This document shows, piece after piece, positions 1 to 9,176 of a stretch of 50,420 bases of DNA. Position 1 is the stretch's first letter, and each line of letters opens with the position of its first letter. This stretch comes from Fragilaria crotonensis (Eukaryota; Bacillariophyta; Fragilariophyceae; Fragilariales; Fragilariaceae): the NCBI GenBank assembly GCA_022925895.1, contig JAKSYS010000469.1:1-50420 (forward strand), in the 5' to 3' direction. The position numbers were made by a program, and so were the translations under genes. Under the pieces are notes generated by a model that ran no database searches, was not told where the DNA came from, and saw only the letters and a program-made list of their open reading frames with translations.

Positions 1-345
1 ACGGTACAACATTATGACGATACGACAATACAATCGATATGACATTAGCACGGTACAACATTACGACGATACGACAATACCATCGATACGACATTAGCAC
101 GGTACAACTTTACGACGATACGACAATACGACGATACGACATTACGACGATACGACAATACGACGATAACGATACCACATTACGACGATACGACAATACG
201 ACGATACAATGATACAACAATTCAACGCTACGACATTAGCACGGTATGACATGACTACAACGGTAAAGTGTATAAACGGTACGACATTAGCACGGTATGA
301 CATGACTACAACGGTAGAATGTATAAACGGTACGGCATGCCTACA
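1..345. repeat. Minisatellite array of ACGACGATACGACAATAC-type units
   Basis: Two nested patterns are visible. One is a roughly 17-19 bp motif (TACGACGATACGACAATAC and variants with ACATT) repeated through 60-210. The other is a longer unit of about 50 bp ending in ACGACATTAGCACGGTA, seen at about 1-50, 51-110 and again at about 228-330, where it carries TGACATGACTACAACGG. Open frames across it are low-complexity and I do not regard them as genes. It runs off the left edge of the window, so its full extent is unknown. Confidence 0.85.
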
Positions 346-534
346 GTGCCGACACCACATGGTCAAGACATCACATTCGTTTGACATCAGACCTGCACCA
401 CGACCACATGTCGTCACAACATCGTCAATGGTACGACGACGTCGTCATCGAATCGTCGCAATTGACGACGTTGCAATCATCGTTCGTTATGAAGTGTGCA
501 CCCGACGTTTGCTTGTTCGGTGTTGTTGTCATTT

Positions 535-760
535 TGAAAAAGTGTTCATACTTCGGTACCGCCTCACGTACAAGCTACGTGTCGCCACTTGAGTTTCAAA
601 AAAGTGTTCATACTTTGGTATTACGTTACGTACACGCTACGTGTCGCCGCTAAAAGTGTTCATACTTCTCACGTACAAGCAACGTGTCGCCAGTAGAGTT
701 TTGAAAAAGTGTTCATACTTCGGTATTGCTTTACGTATGTACATGCTACGTAATCGTACA
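535..760. repeat. Tandem repeat, about 4 copies, unit roughly 45-70 bp
   Basis: The phrase AGTGTTCATACTTCGGTA (or close variants) recurs at about 541, 611, 653 and 708. Each copy is followed by ACGTACA-GCTACGTGTCGCC and GAGTTTT-AAAAA. Unit length varies because some copies have internal deletions. The stretch from 346 to 534 between the two arrays holds no gene that I can see, only GACGAC/GTCGTC-rich sequence. Confidence 0.8.
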
Positions 761-904
761 ATAGCAATGTACATCGAGTAAGTAATGTACCTAAGTACAT
801 TACATGATACATGTACTTCATCTACACACAGTACTTGCACTTATCGAAGTTGGACTGATAACTACTGCCCCACCCGCATTGCCCACTACTTATTGCATCA
901 GCAG

Positions 905-1400
905 TAATCTGGCCAATCAAATGTGTTTTAAAATACTGACTGGTTAGAAATGGTCAAACACACCATGGACCGAACTGATGATTTCATACAGTTCATTTTT
1001 TAGACATAGTGACGTTGTAGTTTTTTTTACTTAGATGAAAATCTTTTTAAGTAATCACTCATCTCGTCCAATCAAATAATTTCTCTGATTTTTGACGGAG
1101 TCAAAATGCTAAGTAAGGCCATACCAACCTCATGTGACTGCCCCATACTTAAACGTAATGATCTTAGAATTTTATTTTAATTAAAGGTGCGTTTTTTTAA
1201 GTAAACACATGTGGTAACCAATCAAATAATTTCTCGAATTTTTGACGGCCTGGATATCGTATGTATTGCAACACTAATATTATGGTACTGCCCCATACTT
1301 AAAGTGAGTGCCTAAGATTTGCAATTTTAATTAGATAATTAAGTACCTAATTAAAACTATACTCTGGCCAATCAGATAATTTTCAGGAAATTGGCGGAGT
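905..1400. repeat. Degenerate direct repeats, period about 150 bp, upstream of the AlkB region
   Basis: CCAATCAAA/CCAATCAGA occurs at 913, 1068, 1218 and 1368, spaced 155, 150 and 150 bp. The following AATAATTT and TTTTTGACGG or TTGGCGGAG stretches are shared between copies. The phrase CCCCATACTTAAA recurs at 1141 and 1291 at the same spacing. No coding potential is seen from 761 to 1500. The array lies just upstream of the AlkB-like coding region, on the outer side of the AlkB/helicase pair, so it may be the left counterpart of the iteron array at 8985-9176. No sequence identity between the two arrays was seen. Confidence 0.7.
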
Positions 1401-1508
1401 GAAATTTGTCTGAGCCACATAAAGTTCGTATGACGGTGCATCTCATATAGCGTATCATTAGGCTATATGTGACGTAGCGGCAGCGAATATGCAGCATATG
1501 CAGCAGGA

Positions 1509-4077
1509 ATTTCACTGACCGAAAACCAATTCCACAAAGTCGTGCTTTCCAAGAAATCAAGGAAACATGGTTTTTCCACCTCAACAACCCATCATCCCTG
1601 TCAATCCTCTCTGGACTGTTAACCAGACAAGGCCACCATGGTTTCCCCCGCCGTCGTTTGCCTTGTATCCCTCCTTTCCCATGCAGTATGCACCCGCTCA
1701 TGGTGCAATGCAGCCTCCCATAATCATGCCCATGATTTTCGTGATCAACGCGGCGCCAGCTCCGAGTCCACCTCCTTCCGTTGTAGTTAACAACTACAAC
1801 AATTGCAACTTTTATGGTGCACCTCCTTCGAGCGAGAAAGAGGAGAGTGCTTCGAACGAGAAAGAGGAGAGTGACAAGATCAAGTTGGATAGCAAGAAAA
1901 GAGGTAACGATGCCATTGACCACACGTTTGGGATTCAAGGCTGTCGGTGATGGTACATGGTGGTGAAGAAGAGAAAGAAAACTTCGATCGTGACGAAGAA
2001 GAGAGTGAAAGACGACAGCCAAGGAAACACTGATCATTTGGAAGAGGAAACACCACAAAGAAGACCAAGCGACTGATGCAAAAAGTTTACAAGAATGCTG
2101 ATTCAATTTCGCTGCCATCAATGGTGAAGGCAAATGAAACGTATGAGCGGATCATTGCCAGATCGAGAAAATGGTTATCAGCACAAAAGGGATATGGTCC
2201 GTGGAGTTTGCATAGTGTGAAGAATGTTATAGACAATGGTAAGACCAAACCGCTTGTTTTCCAAATGAATCGAGGTGGAACAATTCAATTCTTTCCTGGG
2301 ATTGTGTGCAAGATGTTGTCGGTTGGAGATGAGATGCAAATATAAAGCAGTTCAAGCAATAAGGTTCGAGAGTGTGGAACGAGCCCAGACTTCATGCTTT
2401 ATTCACTTCTTCCCAGCAAATTGCCAAGGGAGGAAGTGGTTTTCAGTATGGAAGAGTAAGAGTTGGGAGCAACCCACTTGAGACACTCCCAGTTATATCA
2501 AAGCTTGCGGAGAAGATGGCATTCAAATTTGGATTGAGTAATAACCAATGGAACATTGGGTGTCATCTTGTTATTTATCGAGATGGCAGGGATTCCATAA
2601 ACTGGCATGCAGATGACACGCAAGGGGAAGATATGGTTCTGTCATTAACTGTGGATGGTCCTGATGACACATAGGTCAATTTGTTTTCGCAGCCCAATAC
2701 AAAGCATTGCAAGATTTAGATGAACAGATTGAATTGTTCCCCGACCTGAGATGCCTACAGTATGGATGCTGGGGTGCAACATGGAATTTCACTGGACGGA
2801 AAAACCACTCCCACAAAGTCGTGCTTTCCAAGAAATCAAGGAAATATGGTTTTTCCACTCAACAACCCATCATCCCTGTCAACTTCCTGACTGTTAACTA
2901 GACAAGGCCACCAGTATATTTCCCCGCCGTCGCTTGTCTCGTATCCTCCTTTCCCATGCAGTATGCACCCGCTCATGGTGCAATGCAGCCTCTCATAATC
3001 ATGCCCATGATTTTCGTGATCAACGCGGCGCCAGCTCCGAGTCCACCTCCTTCCGTTGTAGTTAACAACTACAACAATTGCAACTTTTATGGTGCACCTC
3101 CTTCGAGCGAGAAAGAGGAGAGTGCTTCGAACGAGAAAGAGGAGAGTGACAAGATCAAGTTGGATAGCAAGAAAAGAGGTAACGATGCCATTGACCACAC
3201 GTTTGGGATTCACAAGGCTGTCGGTGATGGTATGATGGTGGTGAAGAAGAGAAAGAAAACTTCGATCGTGACGAAGAAGAGAGTGGTGCGCGACGACGTC
3301 AAGGAAACACCGACTCATTTGGAAGAGGAAACACCACAAAAGAAGACCAAGTTGACTGATGCAAAAGTTTACAAGAATGCTGGATTCACCTCGTCGCTAT
3401 CAATGGTGAAGGCAAATGTGAAACGTAGCGAGCGGATCATTGCCAGATCGAGAAAATGGTTATCAGCACAAAAGGGATATGGTCCGTGGAGTTTGCATAG
3501 TGTGAAGAATGTTATAGACAATGGTAAGACCAAACCGCTTGTTTTCCAAATGAATCGAGGTGGAACAATTCAATTCTTTCCTGGGATTTGTGTGCAAGAT
3601 GTTGTCGGAGTTGGAGATGAGATGCAAAATATAAAGCAGTTCAAGCAATACAAGGTTCGAGAGTGTGGGAACGAGCCCAGACTTCATGCTTTATTCACTT
3701 CTTCCCAGCAAATTGCCAAGGGAGGAAGTGGTTTTCAGTATGGAAGAGTAAGAGTTGGGAGCAACCCACTTGAGACACTCCCAGTTATATCAAAGCTTGC
3801 GGAGAAGATGGCATTCAAATTTGGATTGAGTAATAACCAATGGAACATTGGGTGTCATCTTGTTATTTATCGAGATGGCAGGGATTCCATAAACTGGCAT
3901 GCAGATGACACGCAAGGGGAAGATATGGTTCTGTCATTAACTGTGGATGATCCTGATGACACACGGTCAATTTGTTTTCAGCCGGCCAATACAAAAGCAT
4001 TGCAAGATTTAGATGAACAGATTGAATTGTTCCCCCGACCTGGAGATGCCTACAGTATGGATGCTGGGGTGCAACAT
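1509..4077 (+). repeat. 1.27 kb tandem duplication within the AlkB-SRA locus
   Basis: Copy A (about 1509-2783) and copy B (from about 2784 to 4077) share long identical stretches. Examples are the segment encoding the PAPSPPPS region (1741 onward against 3021 onward) and the HLVIYRDG region (2560 onward against 3853 onward). Copy A stops inside the codons for GVQHG, and copy B starts at the same AATTTCACT sequence that opens copy A. The junction carries a short GGA microhomology. Differences are mostly single-base indels, concentrated in copy A. Confidence 0.9.
1567..2780 (+). pseudogene. Broken upstream copy of the AlkB-like dioxygenase (catalytic part only)
   Basis: The first 127 codons (MVFPPQQPIIPVNPLW...) look like the true N-terminus of this family. 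They read straight into the MQYAPAHGAMQ segment that begins the intact downstream gene. After about 1930 the frame is lost, and homology to the downstream protein continues in shifting frames (2076-2340, 2372-2674), with several small indels and a stop at about 2672. It retains the HADD iron-ligand segment but ends before the 2-oxoglutarate-binding arginines and lacks the SRA domain. It is a partial tandem duplicate, either decayed or carrying assembly indels. Confidence 0.85.
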
Positions 4078-4842
4078 GGATATGTCCATGCCATGTTGAA
4101 GACAGGAAAAGCAGGATATGAGAGTGGGAAGAGGATGGCAATTATATTTCGCAATGGACTTCAGAAGCACAACATGGAGGATAATGGGAAGATTGTTGAA
4201 AACTATAAGCCCAGGACACGAGTTCAATACATTTTTGGTGGAATGGCTAATGTTCTCACTGAAGGAGAGTGCTATTCCCGGGAGGCTTTGATGGATATGG
4301 GGGCTCATCTGAATGATCGGGGGAACATTGATGGTAATAAGACAGATGGATGTCCCTCGATTATTGTTTGCTTCATGCGAAGAAGGTGGGATCAAGATCA
4401 CTTTCATTTTCTAACTTATGAGGCTGGAGATCATTCCAGACCCTTGGCGATGTTGAAGAGTTATCATGATCACAAGCCAATCAGGGTGTTTCGTTCTTCC
4501 AAGGGCAACAGGGAGAAGGGTAAATATTTTCCTGTGAGTGTGGATCCCAAAAGAACAGTGTATCGCTACGATGGGCTTTATTATATTATTTGTGCAAGGA
4601 GTCGGGATGATAAAGATGCAGATCCTTCAAATGCCAGAGTGTTCTATATGGTACGTGCTGAGCCAAGTGAAACCATGTCAGCATTGCATCTGCAAAATCC
4701 AGCAGCCCGAGAATTCCTTCCAAGCCTGGACAAAGGAACAAGAGATTTTAGTGAACGACCATCTGAAGACTTGCATGAATCTATCGATCCATGGAGCATT
4801 GAGGTGTTCCATGATTGGAATCCTCATTGGTGTGGACTTTAA
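2956..4842 (+). CDS. AlkB-type 2OG/Fe(II) dioxygenase fused to a C-terminal SRA-YDG domain
   Basis: The 628-residue frame has a low-complexity, Lys/Glu-rich N-terminus (about 1-140) and then an AlkB-like double-stranded beta-helix. H315-x-D317 and H374 fit the Fe(II) ligands, and R393-x5-R399 (RMAIIFR) fits the AlkB RxNxTxR motif for 2-oxoglutarate. The spacing resembles ALKBH2. Residues about 420-575 look like an SRA-YDG domain: GAHLNDRGNIDG, PIRVFRSS and RYDGLYY (Y538-D-G) are in the canonical order. SRA domains bind 5-methylcytosine or hydroxymethylcytosine in known proteins, so a role in oxidising or repairing modified DNA is inferred, not shown. The start used is the first in-frame ATG; copy A suggests the original N-terminus lay about 40 codons upstream, where this copy has a stop at about 2899. 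It is convergent with the helicase, 26 bp away. Confidence 0.82.
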   Translation: MQYAPAHGAMQPLIIMPMIFVINAAPAPSPPPSVVVNNYNNCNFYGAPPSSEKEESASNEKEESDKIKLDSKKRGNDAIDHTFGIHKAVGDGMMVVKKRKKTSIVTKKRVVRDDVKETPTHLEEETPQKKTKLTDAKVYKNAGFTSSLSMVKANVKRSERIIARSRKWLSAQKGYGPWSLHSVKNVIDNGKTKPLVFQMNRGGTIQFFPGICVQDVVGVGDEMQNIKQFKQYKVRECGNEPRLHALFTSSQQIAKGGSGFQYGRVRVGSNPLETLPVISKLAEKMAFKFGLSNNQWNIGCHLVIYRDGRDSINWHADDTQGEDMVLSLTVDDPDDTRSICFQPANTKALQDLDEQIELFPRPGDAYSMDAGVQHGYVHAMLKTGKAGYESGKRMAIIFRNGLQKHNMEDNGKIVENYKPRTRVQYIFGGMANVLTEGECYSREALMDMGAHLNDRGNIDGNKTDGCPSIIVCFMRRRWDQDHFHFLTYEAGDHSRPLAMLKSYHDHKPIRVFRSSKGNREKGKYFPVSVDPKRTVYRYDGLYYIICARSRDDKDADPSNARVFYMVRAEPSETMSALHLQNPAAREFLPSLDKGTRDFSERPSEDLHESIDPWSIEVFHDWNPHWCGL

Positions 4843-4868
4843 TATTTGATCGATACTAATTAAATGTT

Positions 4869-7800
4869 TTATTTTAACTGATATTTCACCTCAATTGTTG
4901 CCATGAACTCACAAAATGTTTCTTTAGATGTGTAAATTCCCTCGATGAATTCCTTGAAGCTGCTGTTTACCTTGAACTTCAGGAAATAATTAGAAAGCAA
5001 GCGACGAAGCCTCCCCTTTACTTTGCATTCATTGGTGTCATGACGCTCAGCACCTGGAACACATTTGTAGACCCAGCATTCGCAGCATGCAATGTTATTT
5101 AAGTATGCCTTGTCAAAACATTGAGTCTTGCGATCATGATCACTCACACCACATTTGTAACAGGTCTTCCAGGAAAAGCAACAACTTCGGTTCTCTGGCA
5201 AGGACTTACTCCCTTTGCCCTTGAGAAGAGGTATGCCACGACACCCAACCCCTTCACAAACAAGGCAACGCAATGTCAGCATTCTGAGAACTCGTTGAGT
5301 TGCCTCTCCATCTCTCCTTTCCTTTTCCAAACGAAGTGAAACTTCATTTTGAATTCTTGTCACTGGCATTCGTCGACAGAATGGACAAGCACCACAAATG
5401 TCTCGGTTCTTTCCAAATGAACTTGATAATATCTTCAATGCACAGTCCTTTTGTACTTGCGATGTATCAATAAGCCAGTCACGAACACCAACAGAAGTCA
5501 TAGTTGCTTTGTATTTGCTGTAATCATCCGATGATAAGATTCTTTCGTTCAAAAGCTTCGTGAATCTTTGCTGATCCTCTGATACTCTAAAATCCGACAA
5601 TTGTTCCGGCAGCAAAGAGGACTTGTCCAGTTGTGGTTCTCATGTACTTCCGCAACCGCCCAACTGCTTGGACTATCTGCATGGAATCATAAAGGTAGCC
5701 AGCACACGCGAGATGTCTGCATTGTGGATTTTCGTTTCCAACCATTGCGATGGACGTGGATATCAGGACTTTGAATGCTCCTCTGCTCCATTCCAAGGCG
5801 ACCTGATTTATGGTCTCTCGTCCTGTATCAGAGGAAACAAACCTGCAGTCATACCGTGAGGAAAGAAGTTCAAACAATTCAGAACCATCATGTTTCTCCG
5901 CAACAAAGATATGAATGGCAGTATCCAGGCCAGGTGGAGGACCCAACCTCATCGCAACAAAGCTTGTAACCTTATCCAGGTATGTAGAAGTAAAAGTGAC
6001 CTTTATCTTGAAGCCTTTCGGAAAATCTCCTATGACATCATTTCCATGAATAACTTTCATATCTCCCAAGTTGTCGGAGACGGATAAGCAAAGTTTCTTT
6101 GCCAATCTTGGCAGTGTGAAGAGTGGAATGGATCCGCTCAGCGCAACAATTGGAATACCCAACACTGGAAGTCTCCCGTACACTTTATACTTGTCACGAA
6201 AGCTCAACTCTGAAAAAATGGTGTGAACTTCATCGATAACAATCTTGTCCATGACATCCACCCAAGACTCCAAATGTCCAAAATGGAACGTGAACAAATT
6301 GAACATTGCATCCAGGCTGAGAAACAATATACCAGGAAGCCTTCTGTTGTTCAAAAGCTCCTCGGGAATTGCCATTTGGGTAATATCCCTTCCTGTGAAC
6401 GAGAGCAGTGAAATGTTTGAATCCAACCCAAGCTTCTCGATAACAGCAGAAGCATTTGCAAACTGGTATCCAGCCAGAAAACTGTAAGGTGAGATATGGA
6501 TAATTGTCTTGCAATCATGGTTTGCGAGATAACGAGCAATGGTCGGAATGATGTAGGACTCAGACTTTCCATCACCTGGAGCAAGAAGAGCAAGACAATG
6601 CTGCTTTTTGGAGGATCCGGGACCATAACCAAACTCAACTAACTCTTTCTGCTGTGTCGAGAGGTAGTTGTTGCTCTCCAATGAGGAGGACTTTGGAAAC
6701 CGAAGCTGCATTGCCTTACGAATATCTGACAAGGACAACATACTCCGACACTTCAATAGATGATGCGAGGTATCCCCAATTGCAGAATGATATGCATCAA
6801 AGTGGGCCTCCTCGGAACCGATTTGTTCAGTTGAATAGGTGCTTGCATGTGTATAGGTAGAATGACCCATTTTTGATGCTCCGATTGCACTTGATGTCAA
6901 AAATTTGTTTTGAAGATTGCCACTTGTAACAAAATTTGTAACGCAAGCCCAAAACTGTCGTACTTGTGTCATGTCTGGCAATGATGACAAAGTGAAGAGA
7001 TCTCGAATCACATGGGAAGGTCCAAAATCAGCTGGATTGTTTCGACTTGGAAAAATCAATCTTGAGCATCCACCATCATCATCTCGCAATATGCTTTTGT
7101 TTGCTTGTAAAAGAGATCGGAACAAAAGGAAGTACCGACAAATAAGTGGAGGGAGTTTCCGCTCGACTTCTTTATGCTTCCTTCGTGAAGTGTTGTTAAA
7201 ACCTTTCAATGAGGAGAGAGAATAATAGATGGTCTGGTTGCTAAACACGCAGTGAAACATTGTTGGTTCAGCTAACTCTGTCATTCTTGCGGATCCTCCA
7301 CCAAAGCCATGAAATGACATCTCAAGCAGTGCGGTTAAGGAATCCCACTGATCAATTGGCAAAAGAGGAACTGGTTTCCAGGCGGGAGAAATGTCAACAA
7401 GGAAAATGTCTCCAGTGTCCTCATTGACTCTTACTTTGACATTTGTCGAGAGATCAACAACTGGCTCCCACCATATCCCAATCGCCAACTCGGAGATTGC
7501 TTCCCGCATAAGAAATTCTGTTCGAGGTACAATTTGAGACCAATCATCATACAAAAATGTAAACTGATCAACCGTTATATTTCCCATGGCATCAAGGGTT
7601 GTCTTTCGGCGTTTGGGTAAACGACGATGCATTTCACGGATTTGACGAACCATTGGTGACAAAATATGAATGACCGGTGATTCTCGCACTGATTTGACAA
7701 GTGCTGGACCAAATGTTGTAAAGGAGTGCTCCGCAAACGAACAAATAACGGAACAAACTGCTGCTTTCAAAATTGATGCAACCTTCGAGAACACAGATGA

Positions 7801-8952
7801 GACTGTATCGCATGAAATCATGTTGATTTCTGAACCATGTTTAGAACTCGAAAAGCAAACATAAGACAGAATTCTGCAACCAAGGGAAGGGAGGACACTG
7901 ATTGAGGGACTTCCAGCAGCAAATCCTTCAAAAGAAGGGAACTGCAAATGCATCATGGTTGTCAAAGCCTCGTGACAAAAAAAGACCTTGTCTGTATGAA
8001 AAGGCTAGAAGCTTCTTCAATTCAGGAAGTAGACTCCTGGGATCATGTTGCATTGTGTATGTGCAACGATGCGAAATTTCATCAACCTCACCACCTTCGA
8101 AGGTTTGTAATGCAGCCCGTAGATTGCCTGGCACCATCAAAATATTTTTTGTTGCGAAATTCAGAAGCCAATCCTCAGCATGTGAGTGAATTTGTATCAG
8201 CAATCTCTCACTTGAAGGATGTGGTGCTGAGTGGATTGACAAGAAGTCCATTTTTATCTTCTGGACAAATTTGCTGCCACCACCGCATCCTGCAATAAGA
8301 GGGGTGAACATGTGAGTGTAGGTATGGTCCTGTTTTTCACGTTGAGGAAGCAATGGGAGAAGGACAGTTCTCGCCTCCTTATAATCAAATTGTTTCTTTA
8401 TGCGGGATGGTCCATCACCAAATAGAGAAGTGACCTGTGATGGGACACATATCGACCACAGCAGAGCTTGATTAGCTCGAGTTTTTGCAGTTTGATGCGT
8501 CACAACCCATTTTTTTGCAATGTCGAAGTGCGTTGTCTTTCTTAATTGAAAACCATCCCACATCTACAGGAATAACCAGTGTAGGTATTCTTGTCGCTTC
8601 GGTATGATTCAATGGATCCTGAGGCCTTTGCAATTTCGAGTTGCAATTCGAAAGCGAGGAGAAGAGAACGAACCAAAGCAACTCTGCTGTCCAAACCATG
8701 TTTTTTTAAATGCCGGGAGATGCATCGCTCATCAGGCTGAATAATTGAATTTTTTTTACATTGCCGACAGCATAAACCAAAAGGAGAAAATGTGAAAAGA
8801 TCCCTAATAGGAAGCATGGGGTCTGCATCCTCTTGTGGAATGTCTTGAAGGACCATTGCCTTTCGCTTGGTGCCTGTCATCTGAGACACATTAAAGTCCA
8901 TGGTTTGTTGTGGTGGACAATGGAGTTGAGGGATGAATGATATGGCTTTCAT
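4869..8952 (-). pseudogene. RecQ-like helicase with OrsD-like N-terminal zinc fingers (copy 1, frameshifted)
   Basis: Four overlapping frames make one protein of about 1,300 residues. The N-terminal part (8952-8545) has CCRQC...RHLKKH, a C2H2-type motif like the OrsD domain of fungal helicase proteins. A second C-x-C...H...H motif spans the shift near 8560. The large middle frame (7965-5587) holds the helicase: Walker A LLAPGDGKS (about 6575), DEVH box (about 6230), ALSGSIP, and motif VI AVGRLRK (about 5655). The last frame (5615-4869) is Cys-rich, with repeated CxxC-type pairs. Shifts lie near 8560, 7960 and 5600. Some are next to short homopolymers, so an assembly indel or real decay are both possible. 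Known relatives sit in mobile or subtelomeric loci; here a transposon role is inferred from the extra copies and conserved termini. Confidence 0.75.
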
Positions 8953-8984
8953 TTGAAAATTGGCGCACGGATTTTCATACTACA

Positions 8985-9176
8985 AGGGAGGTAGAGAGTG
9001 TGATGAATTCCATACCTCCCGTGGTATTTGTCCTTAAGTAAAAAGTCCCTCCCATGGCAAGGAAAATCCCTCCCGTGGTACATCTTCCTAAATAGAAGTC
9101 CCTCCCGTGGTATCAAGTAAATATATTTATGCCTGAGGAAAATTTATCTAGTTCAAACCCCGCCCCCTTAGGGGCG
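8985..9176. other. Terminus of helicase element copy 1: iteron array plus GC-rich hairpin
   Basis: Upstream of the helicase start are repeats of CCTCCCGTGGTA (about 8989, 9069, 9102, and a variant CCTCCCATGGCA at about 9046). They are followed by TATCAAGTAAA, TGAGGA, TTATCTA and the terminal ACCCCGCCCCCTTAGGGG. The last 16 bases, CGCCCCCTTAGGGGCG, form a perfect 6-bp stem with a CTTA loop. Directly to its right the sequence is helicase copy 2 coding sequence. The region is probably also the promoter of copy 1, though no core promoter element is clear. Confidence 0.7.

Noticed and set aside
142..653. Overlapping frames of 90-127 codons in the left repeats
   Set aside because: They translate tandem repeats in several frames with low-complexity composition and no start or domain support.
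1480..1510. GAATATGC and GCATATGC near 1486-1503, matching the P1BS consensus GNATATNC
   Set aside because: The motif is short and palindromic and occurs by chance; the downstream gene has no phosphate link.
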